A stretch of 7,515 bases of DNA from Bacteroidaceae bacterium (GCA_028707655.1 JAQWAN010000099.1:1-7515), one strand, 5' to 3'; shown: positions 1 through 6,208, numbered from the stretch's first letter. Numbers and translations are program-made. Notes: generated from the sequence alone by a model not told the origin.

Positions 1-300
1 ACTTTCTTTTGTAGAAAGAGCTTCCAGTTCAGGATATTCAACCGTTGCTTGATAAGAGAACAACGAATAGGCAGTACCTAACTTTAGTTGCTGAACGTAA
101 TAGGGTAAATGACTGTCGGTACGATAAGAGGCGTCCTTGAAACTAGGAAAATCTAGTTGTAGGCGTTCTGTACCAATATAAAAAGGCTCTGGTAGATCCC
201 AATTGAGCGAAACAAAGCTTTGCGCAGCTATAGAATTAACGCACAACAATAAGAAAAGAGTGATTATATAATAATGAAAACGTATTTTTAGCTTTTTCAT
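1..300 (-). CDS. porU: Type IX secretion sortase PorU-like protein, N-terminal fragment
   Basis: The reading frame is open from an ATG at 300 to the left edge (100 codons seen), so only the N-terminus is present. Residues 1-25 form a Sec signal peptide: a basic start (MKKLKIRFHYY), a hydrophobic core (IITLFLLLCV) and a likely cleavage after SIAA, before QSF. The mature part (a W-containing strand, then LQLDFPSFKDASY and LPYYVQQLKLG) resembles the N-terminal domain of PorU proteins, which lies ahead of the C25 peptidase domain. PorU is the cell-surface sortase that cleaves the C-terminal signal of type IX secretion cargo and attaches the cargo to lipopolysaccharide. The catalytic domain is outside the window, so the call rests on N-terminal resemblance and on context. 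From memory, Porphyromonas gingivalis also has an FAH-family gene next to porU. The start lies 24 bp after the FAH-family stop on the same strand, suggesting co-transcription. It could instead be another exported C25-like protein. Confidence 0.55.
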   Translation of the reverse strand, partial: MKKLKIRFHYYIITLFLLLCVNSIAAQSFVSLNWDLPEPFYIGTERLQLDFPSFKDASYRTDSHLPYYVQQLKLGTAYSLFSYQATVEYPELEALSTKES

Positions 301-324
301 CCAATTAACATTACATGATTTCTA

Positions 325-942
325 TTAGCGAATATGAAAATCAAATAATGGTTGATCTTGCAAATAACCTTGCAGATGTTGATTCACTGTAGCTATTGTA
401 TCTCCAACAGGGGCTCCTGTAAACAACAAATCGCCCATCTTCAAGGTATAGAACTGACTAATCCAAGCAATTAAACAATCGACAGAAAAAATCCAATTCT
501 CCGAACAGCCTTGTTGCTCTTGTTTACCATCAACCATTAAGCAGAAATCTAGTTTATTTAAATCTCCCATTTGCTCTTTAGGTATAAATCTGCCTAAAAC
601 GGCAGAACCATCAAACCCTTTTGCTACTTCCCAAGGTTGTCCTTGTTGTATTAATTTCTCCTGCAAATCGCGTGCCGTTAAATCAAGTCCCACGGTTACT
701 GCATCATAATAGCGGTGTGCAAAACGTTCGCCAATATTCTTTCCTAATTTATTAATACGAATCACAATCTGTGCTCCATATACTATCTTCTTGGAGAAAT
801 CAGGAATAAAAAAGGGCTTGTTATCCTTTAAAAGAGCTGAATCTGGTTTCATAAAAAAAACAGGTTCCTCACTCTTTACAAACGAACTATTATCTTGTTT
901 ATTGTGTGCAGAATAATTTGCTTCTACTACAAATATTTTCAT
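325..942 (-). CDS. Fumarylacetoacetate hydrolase (FAH) family protein, likely catalytically impaired
   Basis: This 205-residue protein belongs to the FAH/MhpD fold family, whose members hydrolyse or decarboxylate 2-oxo or diketo acids using Mg2+ or Mn2+. Family signatures seen are NYSAHNKQ (9-16), EEPVFFMKPDSALL (25-38), GLDLTARDLQ (85-94) and WEVAKGFD (104-111). The usual metal site is Glu-x-Glu in a Y-E-x-E motif plus Asp in the GxDxTARD motif. Here the first motif reads Y55-G56-A57-Q58, so both glutamates are missing, while Asp87 remains. The C-terminal TGTPxGVG loop is also altered, to TGAPVGDT (175-182). The protein is therefore probably inactive or altered in function, although its length and fold motifs are intact. 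Its ATG (940-942) overlaps the rex stop in an ATGA arrangement, implying translational coupling. The porU-like gene follows 24 bp downstream. The substrate is unknown. Confidence 0.85.
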   Translation of the reverse strand: MKIFVVEANYSAHNKQDNSSFVKSEEPVFFMKPDSALLKDNKPFFIPDFSKKIVYGAQIVIRINKLGKNIGERFAHRYYDAVTVGLDLTARDLQEKLIQQGQPWEVAKGFDGSAVLGRFIPKEQMGDLNKLDFCLMVDGKQEQQGCSENWIFSVDCLIAWISQFYTLKMGDLLFTGAPVGDTIATVNQHLQGYLQDQPLFDFHIR

Positions 943-1601
943 TTTCGTTTTTTAGCTTTATTACAATTCAGTCGATTAAACATAACAGCTAAGTGCGCAT
1001 ACAAAGAGGTGTTTTGCACCACGATAGATTGTGGCACCCGTATACGGAAAGGGGTAAAATTCCAAACAGCCTTTAGCCCCTCTTTCACCATAAAGTCGGT
1101 TATCTGCTGTGCAATTTGAATCGGTACGGTTAAAACACCAATGCTCACCTCATACTGCTTCATACGCTTGGGTAGTTCCTCAATAGGATAGATTGGAATG
1201 CCATTAATGGTGGTCCCTACCTTAGTGGGGTCTACATCGAAAGCAGCTACAATTTGTAATCCAAACTGTTTTAATCCAGAATCTAATAATAGTGCGCCAC
1301 CCAAATTTCCAACGCCAAATAAAAAAGCGGTATGTAGGTTGGTAAAACCTAAAAAATCTTCTAGTACCACAATCAAATCATCTACTTCATACCCAACACG
1401 TGTTCTTCCTGCAATTTTTACATAAGACAAATCTTTTGCTATTTGCGATGCATCAATATTAATATCTTTTGAAATTTGTGTGGTAGATACAAATTGTTCG
1501 CCCCTGCTTTTTAGGAGTTTTGCATTAGAAAGATACCATGGCAACCGTCTTAAGGTGGGTTCCGGTATTTTCTGAAATTTTGTTATAGGTAAATGACTCA
1601 T
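939..1601 (-). CDS. rex: Redox-sensing transcriptional repressor Rex
   Basis: Rex senses the NADH/NAD+ ratio: it binds DNA when NADH is low and releases it when NADH binds, derepressing fermentation and electron-transfer genes. The 220-residue length is normal. Residues 12-75 form the winged-helix domain, with the family signatures IPEPTLRRLPWYL (12-24), IDASQIAKDLSY (49-60) and VGYEVDDL (69-76). Residues 90-205 form the Rossmann domain, with the dinucleotide-binding loop GVGNLGGALL (96-105) and an FDVDPTKVG strand end (121-129) whose acidic residue is expected to bind the NAD(H) ribose. ILTVP is changed to VLTVP (156-160), and NFTPFRIRVP (181-190) is the usual Rex C-terminal signature. The gene is first in a minus-strand group with the FAH-family and porU-like genes, and its stop overlaps the next ATG. 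A good Bacteroidota promoter precedes it. I found no convincing Rex operator (TTGTGAAn4TTCACAA-like) in its own promoter region, so autoregulation is not shown. Confidence 0.96.
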   Translation of the reverse strand: MSHLPITKFQKIPEPTLRRLPWYLSNAKLLKSRGEQFVSTTQISKDINIDASQIAKDLSYVKIAGRTRVGYEVDDLIVVLEDFLGFTNLHTAFLFGVGNLGGALLLDSGLKQFGLQIVAAFDVDPTKVGTTINGIPIYPIEELPKRMKQYEVSIGVLTVPIQIAQQITDFMVKEGLKAVWNFTPFRIRVPQSIVVQNTSLYAHLAVMFNRLNCNKAKKRK

Positions 1602-1624
1602 TTATTAAATCTTATTGGGATAGA

Positions 1625-1655
1625 CAAAAATACACTATTTTTCGGGAATGACAAT
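1625..1655 (-). promoter_or_regulatory. Candidate promoter of rex
   Basis: Read on the minus strand, TATTTTTG (1625-1632) is a perfect match to the Bacteroidota -7 element TAnnTTTG. ATTG (1652-1655) lies 19 bp upstream, one mismatch from the -33 TTTG. Transcription would start near 1618-1620, leaving a 5' leader of only about 17-20 nt before the rex ATG. The call rests on match and spacing alone. Confidence 0.6.
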
Positions 1656-1710
1656 GCTTTGCGTTAAAGGTTAATAGAGATTAAACAAAAAAAACAAACA
1701 CATTTGATTC

Positions 1711-1741
1711 TTTACTATTTGAAAACAGTTGCTTACTTTTG
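1711..1741 (+). promoter_or_regulatory. Candidate promoter of the SUI1/YciH gene
   Basis: TACTTTTG at 1734-1741 matches the -7 element TAnnTTTG exactly. TTTA at 1711-1714, 19 bp upstream, is one base from the -33 TTTG. The start point would fall near 1746-1748, about ten bases before the ATG at 1758, so the mRNA would be almost leaderless. This promoter is divergent from the rex promoter within the same 156-bp gap. Confidence 0.5.
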
Positions 1742-1757
1742 AAAAAAATACTGAATT

Positions 1758-2102
1758 ATGAGCAAGAACGATTGGAAAGAACGCCTCAATGTGGTGTATT
1801 CCACAAATCCCGACTTTGAATATGTGGGCGAAGAGATAGAGGAACCAGACACACTCCCCAAACGTCAACAAAAACTACGGGTACGCATAGATCGCAGAAA
1901 CCGCGGCGGAAAAGTGGTAACACTAGTCACCGGATTTGTTGGCGATAGTGACACCTGCAAAGAACTCGGCAAATGGCTAAAAGGAAAATGCGGCGTTGGC
2001 GGTTCGGTGAAAGAACAAGAGATCATCTTACAGGGCGATTTCAAGCTACGTGCCACACAATTACTTCTAGAGGAGGGCTACTCGCAAACAAAGAGTTGCT
2101 AA
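1758..2102 (+). CDS. yciH: SUI1/eIF1-like translation initiation factor (YciH family)
   Basis: This 114-residue protein carries a C-terminal SUI1 domain at about residues 38-108. Key motifs are RIDRRNRGGKVVTLVTGF (43-60), the basic loop that in eukaryotic eIF1 contacts the ribosomal P site, and GKCGVGGSVKEQEIILQGD (76-94), the family's CGxGGxxK...QGD block. The acidic N-terminal 30 residues are variable in the family. Bacterial homologues (E. coli YciH) are thought to affect start-codon fidelity and to repress translation under stress, but the role in Bacteroidota is not established. Start choice: the ATG at 1758 lies just after a promoter-like element and gives the normal length. There is no Shine-Dalgarno sequence. 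The gene stands alone on the plus strand, divergent from rex, and ends 27 bp before a hairpin terminator. The symbol is by family resemblance. Confidence 0.92.
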   Translation: MSKNDWKERLNVVYSTNPDFEYVGEEIEEPDTLPKRQQKLRVRIDRRNRGGKVVTLVTGFVGDSDTCKELGKWLKGKCGVGGSVKEQEIILQGDFKLRATQLLLEEGYSQTKSC

Positions 2103-2129
2103 TCCGCTAAACAGCAAAAACACACCAGC

Positions 2130-2160
2130 AGCTTCCATTTAAGAAGCTACACTTTTTTTT
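2130..2160 (+). terminator. Rho-independent terminator after the SUI1/YciH gene
   Basis: A perfect 6-bp stem AGCTTC (2130-2135) / GAAGCT (2143-2148) encloses a 7-nt loop. Four bases later comes a run of eight T (2153-2160). The stem is short, so termination may be partial. It lies between the SUI1/YciH stop and the GH47 start. Confidence 0.65.
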
Positions 2161-2206
2161 ACTCTTGACCTAGCTTTTTAATACACACCTTTAACCTAAC
2201 TAAACG

Positions 2207-3591
2207 ATGAAAAAATGTATACTACTCCTATGTCTTATACCAATGCTTTTAGTAAGCTGTTCTACTAAACCAACCGAAAAAGAGATCTATGCAGAACGCG
2301 TTAAAACAGCATTTAAAAAAGGATGGAATGCCTATATGAATTATGCAGCAGGGATGGATGCAGTTAATCCAATAAGTGAAACCGGCCACAACTGGTATAC
2401 TTCCTCACTACTGATGACTCCTGTAGATGCTTTCAGCACCATGTGCTTAATGGGATTAGAGAAAGAAAAAGAGGAGCCAAAAAACTCATCTTCTCCCAAC
2501 TTAATTTCGATAAAGACATGGAGGTACAGCAATTTGAGATAGCCATCCGATTGGTAGGCGGACTTATTTCTGCTTATCAGCTAGATGGTGATGCACGCTT
2601 CTTACAGTTAGCCACCGACCTGGCAGACCGACTCCTACCCGTTTTCAACACACCTACGGGCATCCCCTATCGCATGGTCAACCTAAGAACAGGCGCTATC
2701 AGCAAAAACACCACAAATCCTTGTGAAGTAGGATCTATGCTATTAGAATATGGCATGCTCAGTAAGCTAACCGGCAATCCTATCTACTACGAGAAATGTA
2801 AAAAAGGCGTAGTAGCGCTCTATAACAGACGCGGTAAAACAGGTCTTGTGGCTGGTGCCATCAATTGCGACACTGGCGAATGGTTAGACAACCGTGCACA
2901 TATCCGAGGCGGTATAGATGCCTACTATGAGTACCTACTCAAGGGAAGCATTCTGTTTGGCGATGCCGATTTAAAAGAGATGTGGGAAACCTCTCTTAAG
3001 GGGATAAACAGCTATCTAGGCGACCATACCAACAACGGCTATTGGATAGGCGAAGCAGACATGAACACAGGAGCACGCACAGCCACCACGTTTGGGGCAT
3101 TAGATTGTTTTTGGAATGGCTGTTTAATTCTAACGGGCGAAACCGATTTAGCGAAAGAGCTACAAGCATCTATTTTTAAGATGTGGACTTTACACGATGT
3201 AGAGCCAGAGAGTATTGATTATTCCACCATGGAGATTCAATCGGCATACTATATGATTCGTCCAGAAGCCATTGAATCTACCTACTACGTATGGAAAGCT
3301 ACTGGGCAGAAGAAATACTATGAGATGGGAAAAACAATGTTTGAATCGATTGAAAAATATTGTCAAGTAGAGAATGGCTATGTACAACTAAGAGATGTAC
3401 GCACAAAAGAAAAATGGGATACTTTAGAAAGCTTCTTTTTTGCAGAGACCATGAAATATTGTTATCTCTTTTTTGCACCAGAGCATGTGTTCTCTTTCAA
3501 AGATTATGTGCTAAACACTGAAGCACACCCCTTTAAAAACACATGGGATAAGAACTGGCGAGGAGATTATAAGATGGCAAACAGACGCTAA
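2207..3591 (+). pseudogene. Glycoside hydrolase family 47 alpha-1,2-mannosidase lipoprotein, interrupted by a one-base frameshift
   Basis: Two overlapping frames (2207-2542 and 2443-3591) join into one GH47 protein of about 461 residues, a usual bacterial GH47 length. GH47 enzymes are inverting, Ca2+-dependent alpha-1,2-mannosidases. The first frame gives a lipoprotein signal (LVSC, lipid-bearing Cys18) and the GH47 segment SLLMTPVDAFSTM. The second supplies the rest. In joined numbering the catalytic-site residues are intact: general acid Glu111 in QFEIAIR, Asp238 in GGIDAYYEYL, Glu354 in RPEAIES, Glu408 and Glu414 in ESFFFAE, and the Ca2+-binding Thr438 in NTEAHP. The shift lies near 2474-2485. 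Restoring one G after 2474 gives EEAKKLIF, the sequence expected from the family, so loss of one base (mutation or assembly error) is the simplest reading. A slippery heptamer at the same place leaves -1 frameshifting possible. The downstream frame has an ATG at 2443, but a product from it would lack the lipoprotein signal and about 80 residues. No susC/susD genes flank it. The substrate is presumably mannose-rich glycans. Confidence 0.9.
2479..2485 (+). other. A_AAA_AAC slippery heptamer at the GH47 frame break
   Basis: In the upstream frame the codons read CCA AAA AAC, so the heptamer is phased exactly as X_XXY_YYZ. A -1 slip here enters the downstream GH47 frame at CTC (2485-2487), giving ...EEPKN-LIFSQLNFDKD. 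SD-like GAGGAG lies at 2471-2476, only 2 nt upstream and closer than the roughly 10 nt usual for -1 stimulation. I see no strong stem-loop just downstream. Phase and location are observed, but function is unproven. Confidence 0.3.
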
Positions 3592-3615
3592 TAAGTAGCC
3601 TCCCCCTTTTTACAT

Positions 3616-3648
3616 AAAAAGAGCGAATCCAATGGATTCGCTCTTTTG
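3616..3648. terminator. Bidirectional terminator between the GH47 and hsp20 genes
   Basis: A perfect 14-bp inverted repeat has arms AAAAGAGCGAATCC (3617-3630) and GGATTCGCTCTTTT (3634-3647) around a 3-nt loop. The A run at the left arm and T run at the right arm supply a U-tract in either direction. It sits 25 bp after the GH47 stop and 25 bp after the hsp20 stop on the other strand, so it can serve both convergent genes. Confidence 0.9.
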
Positions 3649-3672
3649 TAATAAAGCAACAACACGCAATGC

Positions 3673-4161
3673 TTAATCAATTGCTATGACGCGTTGGCCT
3701 TTTTTATCTTTATCAAAAGTTAATTTTGGTAATGTAACGGTTAGCACACCGTTGTCTACATGCGCCGATATAGCTTCTTTATCCACATCAACGGGCAATG
3801 TAAAGGCTTGTTGATAAGAGGTGTAAGAAAATTCTTTACGTAAATAACGGCAACACTCTTTTTCAGAATCGTTAGGTTTCTCCTTCGATTCGTCTGCTTT
3901 CTCTGTGGCAACAGGTTCTTTACTTTGTTCCTCTTTTTTCTTTTCAATACTGATTACCAAATCATTATTGTCATTCAGATGAACATTAAAGTCCTCTTTT
4001 GTCATACCTGGAGCTGCAAATTCCACCTTATACTCTTTTTTGGTCTCTAATACATTCACAGCAGGAACAATTGCACCCATTCTCTCGCGCCAAGAATTAT
4101 CAAAGAAATCGTCAAAGATACTTGGCATCCAATCTTGTTTTTTTCTAATTGGTAAAATCAT
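3673..4161 (-). CDS. Small heat shock protein, Hsp20/alpha-crystallin family
   Basis: This 162-residue holdase chaperone would bind unfolding proteins without ATP and pass them to DnaK or ClpB. The short N-terminal region has the typical start MILPIRKKQDWMPSIFDDFFD. The alpha-crystallin domain begins at about residue 33 (PAVNVLETKKEYKVEFAAPGMTKEDF) and closes with the conserved AHVDNGVLTVTLPK (133-146). The C-terminal IxI anchor, I159-A160-I161, docks neighbouring subunits in oligomers. The oddity is a charged insert of about 29 residues (74-102, rich in K, E, S and D), ending in a Cys-Cys pair (103-104), in the loop before RYLRKEFSY. This loop carries the dimerisation strand and is usually shorter. 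Start choice: the ATG at 4161 is preceded at good spacing by a strong Shine-Dalgarno sequence, unusual in this phylum. The gene is transcribed alone, behind a 279-bp upstream gap. Confidence 0.95.
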   Translation of the reverse strand: MILPIRKKQDWMPSIFDDFFDNSWRERMGAIVPAVNVLETKKEYKVEFAAPGMTKEDFNVHLNDNNDLVISIEKKKEEQSKEPVATEKADESKEKPNDSEKECCRYLRKEFSYTSYQQAFTLPVDVDKEAISAHVDNGVLTVTLPKLTFDKDKKGQRVIAID

Positions 4162-4167
4162 TTTAAT

Positions 4168-4175
4168 CTCCTTTT
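4168..4175 (-). promoter_or_regulatory. Strong Shine-Dalgarno site of hsp20
   Basis: On the minus strand the sequence AAAAGGAG ends 6 nt before the hsp20 ATG, a near-perfect match to the anti-Shine-Dalgarno of 16S rRNA. The ribosomal-protein genes in this window have only A/T-rich leaders. It supports the ATG at 4161 as the start. Confidence 0.7.
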
Positions 4176-4218
4176 ATGGTTAAACATCTAGAAATAGAAT
4201 CACTCACACTATCGAGTT

Positions 4219-4246
4219 ATTCTTTGCTTAACTAATCACAAAGAAT
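4219..4246. repeat. 8-bp inverted repeat upstream of hsp20
   Basis: ATTCTTTG (4219-4226) and CAAAGAAT (4239-4246) form a perfect inverted repeat with a 12-nt spacer, 58-85 bp upstream of the hsp20 start. It could be an operator or, if transcribed, a leader hairpin. It does not match CIRCE (TTAGCACTC-N9-GAGTGCTAA). I found no good TAnnTTTG promoter in this gap to place it relative to transcription. Confidence 0.4.
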
Positions 4247-4391
4247 GCACCAAGCAGCGCATTACATTCTATTTTAAACTCTTTTAAAAGAAGAGCAGCA
4301 AGAAGCGGTCAAATGCTGACAAAAAGATAAAAACAAAGCGACAATTTGTCTTTTTCAGTCAAAAAGGGTGTCAAATTATCCGTTTTGAGCT

Positions 4392-4423
4392 AAAAAAAAG
4401 GCGAACCATATGGTCCGCCTTTT
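4392..4423 (-). terminator. Rho-independent terminator of the rplM-rpsI-rpsB-tsf operon
   Basis: Read on the minus strand, the arms AAAAGGCGGACCAT and ATGGTTCGCCTTTT pair along their length. The single plus-strand mismatch becomes a G-U pair in minus-strand RNA. A run of eight U (complement of 4392-4399) follows. The G-U pair and longer U-run favour the minus direction. It begins 17 bp after the tsf stop and closes the translation operon. Confidence 0.9.
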
Positions 4424-4440
4424 CTTTATAGTAATATTTT

Positions 4441-5265
4441 TTATTCAGCTCTTAATGTGAAGCGTTTGAAAGCAACAACTTTAAGATCTTTATCTACAGA
4501 TTTCAAATATTCTGCAACTGTTTTTTTACCATCTTGGATATATTCTTGCTCGTTCAAACAAACTTCTTTGTAGAATTTTTTGATACGACCAGCAGCAATA
4601 CGTTCAATCAAGTTTTCAGGTTTACCCTCTTCACGTGCTTTATCAGCAGCAATTTCTTTTTCTTTAGCCAATGTCTCAGCAGGAACACCTGCTTCATCAA
4701 TAGCGATAGGAGCCATAGCAGCTACTTGCATAGCTATCTCGCGACCTACTTTTTCGTCTACCTCTTTGTTCAAAGCAACGAGTGTACACAAGAAATTTTT
4801 ATTTTGGTGATTGTACATAGTAACAGAAGGAGCCTCGATAGTCATATAACCATCTAATTCCATCTTCTCACCTGTGATACCAATTCTATCAATAACAGCT
4901 TGTTCAACGGTTGTATCTGCAAAAGGAAGTGCTTTCACCTCTTCAATTGTTGTACATTTGTTAGCAACAGCAACGTCAAGAATATCTTGTGTTAACTTGA
5001 TGAAGTCAGCATTACCAGCAACGAAATCGGTTTCGCATTTTAAGGCAATAGTAGCCGCGAAATTTCCGTCCACTTTAGCCAATACACATCCTTCAGAAGC
5101 TTCGCGGTCAGAACGTTTAGCAGCAACTGCTTTACCTTTTTCGCGAATAATTTTCATAGCTTCTTCTAAAACGCCATTGGCTTCTGTCAATGCATTCTTA
5201 CAATCCATCATACCAGCACCCGTCATTTTACGAAGCTTGGTTATATCAGCCATACTTACAGCCAT
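4441..5265 (-). CDS. tsf: Translation elongation factor Ts
   Basis: EF-Ts is the guanine-nucleotide exchange factor that recycles EF-Tu-GDP to EF-Tu-GTP in the cytoplasm. This 274-residue protein has the N-terminal UBA-like domain (about 5-50, ADITKLRKMTGAGMMDCKNAL) and the diagnostic TDFV motif (79-82, in CETDFVAGN), which inserts next to the EF-Tu Mg2+ site. The core dimerisation domain with its coiled-coil region follows, ending in YLKSVDKDLKVVAFKRFTLRAE. Two ATGs lie close together (5265 and 5253). I chose 5265 because the MAVxMADIT start is conserved in Bacteroidales EF-Ts. The gene is last in the operon, 115 bp after rpsB, a gap that contains a long stem-loop. A terminator follows closely. 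There is no Shine-Dalgarno, only an A/T-rich leader. Confidence 0.98.
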   Translation of the reverse strand: MAVSMADITKLRKMTGAGMMDCKNALTEANGVLEEAMKIIREKGKAVAAKRSDREASEGCVLAKVDGNFAATIALKCETDFVAGNADFIKLTQDILDVAVANKCTTIEEVKALPFADTTVEQAVIDRIGITGEKMELDGYMTIEAPSVTMYNHQNKNFLCTLVALNKEVDEKVGREIAMQVAAMAPIAIDEAGVPAETLAKEKEIAADKAREEGKPENLIERIAAGRIKKFYKEVCLNEQEYIQDGKKTVAEYLKSVDKDLKVVAFKRFTLRAE

Positions 5266-5308
5266 AATTTTCTAATTTTGAAAGTTAATAATGATTATAA
5301 ATACAAAA

Positions 5309-5370
5309 TGCTAATATACTAAGGCCCTCATACGCAACAAAGCCATGAAAAAGCACTTAGAATATTAGCA
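5309..5370 (-). other. Long stem-loop in the rpsB-tsf intergenic region
   Basis: TGCTAATATACTAAG (5309-5323) and CTTAGAATATTAGCA (5356-5370) pair at 14 of 15 positions around a 32-nt loop. No U-run follows on the minus strand, so it is not a typical terminator. It fills most of the gap between the rpsB stop (5381) and the tsf start (5265). It may be an mRNA processing or stability element, or a control element setting the tsf:rpsB ratio. The pairing is observed, and its function is inferred. Confidence 0.5.
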
Positions 5371-5380
5371 CATATATAAA

Positions 5381-6208
5381 TTAAGCTTTAGCTTCTTCTG
5401 TACTTACTTTTGTCTCTTCAGCAACAACTGGAGCAGCTTCTGTAGCATCTACACGCGCTTTAGAAACTCTTTTTTTCTTTTTAGCTCCATCTTCAGCAGC
5501 CTCAGTATCCATCTTCTCTACTTTTCTTTCGGTTAATCCCTCTGCGATAGCAGCACAGCAAGTATCGATGATAGTGCTTACAGATTTTGTAGCATCATCA
5601 TTAGCTGGGATTACGAAATCGATATCTGAAGGATCAGAATTAGTATCAACGATAGCATAAACTGGAATACCCAAGCGATTAGCTTCTCTTACTGCGATGC
5701 GTTCTTTCATTACATCCACAACAAATAAAGCAGAAGGAAGACGTGTTAAATCAGCGATAGAACCAAGATTCTTCTCTAATTTGGCACGTTGGCGAGAAAC
5801 TTGTAACATCTCTCTTTTAGAAAGGTTAGAAAATGTACCATTAGTGGTCATTTTGTCGATTGTTGTCATCTTCTTGATAGCCTTGCGGATAGTTGGGAAG
5901 TTAGTCAACATACCACCAGGCCAACGTTCAACAACATAAGGCATGTTTACTGCAGCCACACTATCGGCTACAACTTGTTTAGCTTGTTTTTTAGTAGCAA
6001 CAAACAGGATTTTCTTTCCTGATTTAGCAATTTGTTTCAAAGCTTCAGCAGCTTCGTCTATTTTGGCAACCGTTTTATGAAGGTCAATGATATGAATACC
6101 ATTACGTTCCATAAAGATATAAGGGGCCATAGCTGGATTCCATTTCCTTTTAAGGTGTCCGAAGTGGCAACCAGCCTCTAATAATGTATCAAAATTTGTT
6201 CTTGACAT
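5381..6208 (-). CDS. rpsB: 30S ribosomal protein S2
   Basis: S2 binds late to the 30S subunit on its solvent side between head and body and is needed for S1 docking in many bacteria. The 275-residue protein shows the family start SRTNFDTLLEAGCHFGHLKRKWNPAMAPYIF, the first S2 signature, followed by NGIHIIDLHKT, VVERWPGGMLTN (92-103) and LPSALFVVDVMKERIAVREANRLGIPVYAIVDTNSDP (157-193). Residues after about 232 form a charged Ala/Lys/Glu-rich tail (EAAEDGAKKKKRVSKARVDA...), a variable extension seen in other Bacteroidota S2 proteins. rpsB and tsf are neighbours in most bacteria. Here they follow rpsI by 129 bp, a gap in which I find no good promoter, so transcription from the rplM promoter is likely. 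Confidence 0.98.
   Translation of the reverse strand: MSRTNFDTLLEAGCHFGHLKRKWNPAMAPYIFMERNGIHIIDLHKTVAKIDEAAEALKQIAKSGKKILFVATKKQAKQVVADSVAAVNMPYVVERWPGGMLTNFPTIRKAIKKMTTIDKMTTNGTFSNLSKREMLQVSRQRAKLEKNLGSIADLTRLPSALFVVDVMKERIAVREANRLGIPVYAIVDTNSDPSDIDFVIPANDDATKSVSTIIDTCCAAIAEGLTERKVEKMDTEAAEDGAKKKKRVSKARVDATEAAPVVAEETKVSTEEAKA

Noticed and set aside
895..1119. Plus-strand 74-codon open frame antisense to rex and the FAH-family gene
   Set aside because: It lies opposite two well-supported genes, has no family resemblance and no promoter, and is explained as a shadow frame. The same applies to plus-strand frames opposite rex (1198-1425), tsf (4534-5275) and rpsB (5697-5939).
1602..1757. Possible Rex operator between the divergent rex and SUI1/YciH genes
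   Set aside because: I found no inverted repeat close to TTGTGAAn4TTCACAA. The nearest pieces lack the second half-site.
1671..1871. Minus-strand 66-codon frame across the rex-SUI1/YciH gap
   Set aside because: It overlaps the SUI1/YciH start and its promoter antisense, and its product is low-complexity hydrophobic sequence without recognisable features.
2161..2206. Promoter for the GH47 gene (TAGCTTTT at 2171-2178)
   Set aside because: The -7 element has one mismatch and no TTTG-like -33 element lies 19-21 bp upstream, so I could not support it.
4316..4359. Imperfect inverted repeat (CTGAC-AAAAAGA with TCTTTTT-CAG) upstream of hsp20
   Set aside because: The arms are mostly A or T runs with a 2-nt bulge and a long loop. 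This is expected by chance in such sequence and has no clear orientation.
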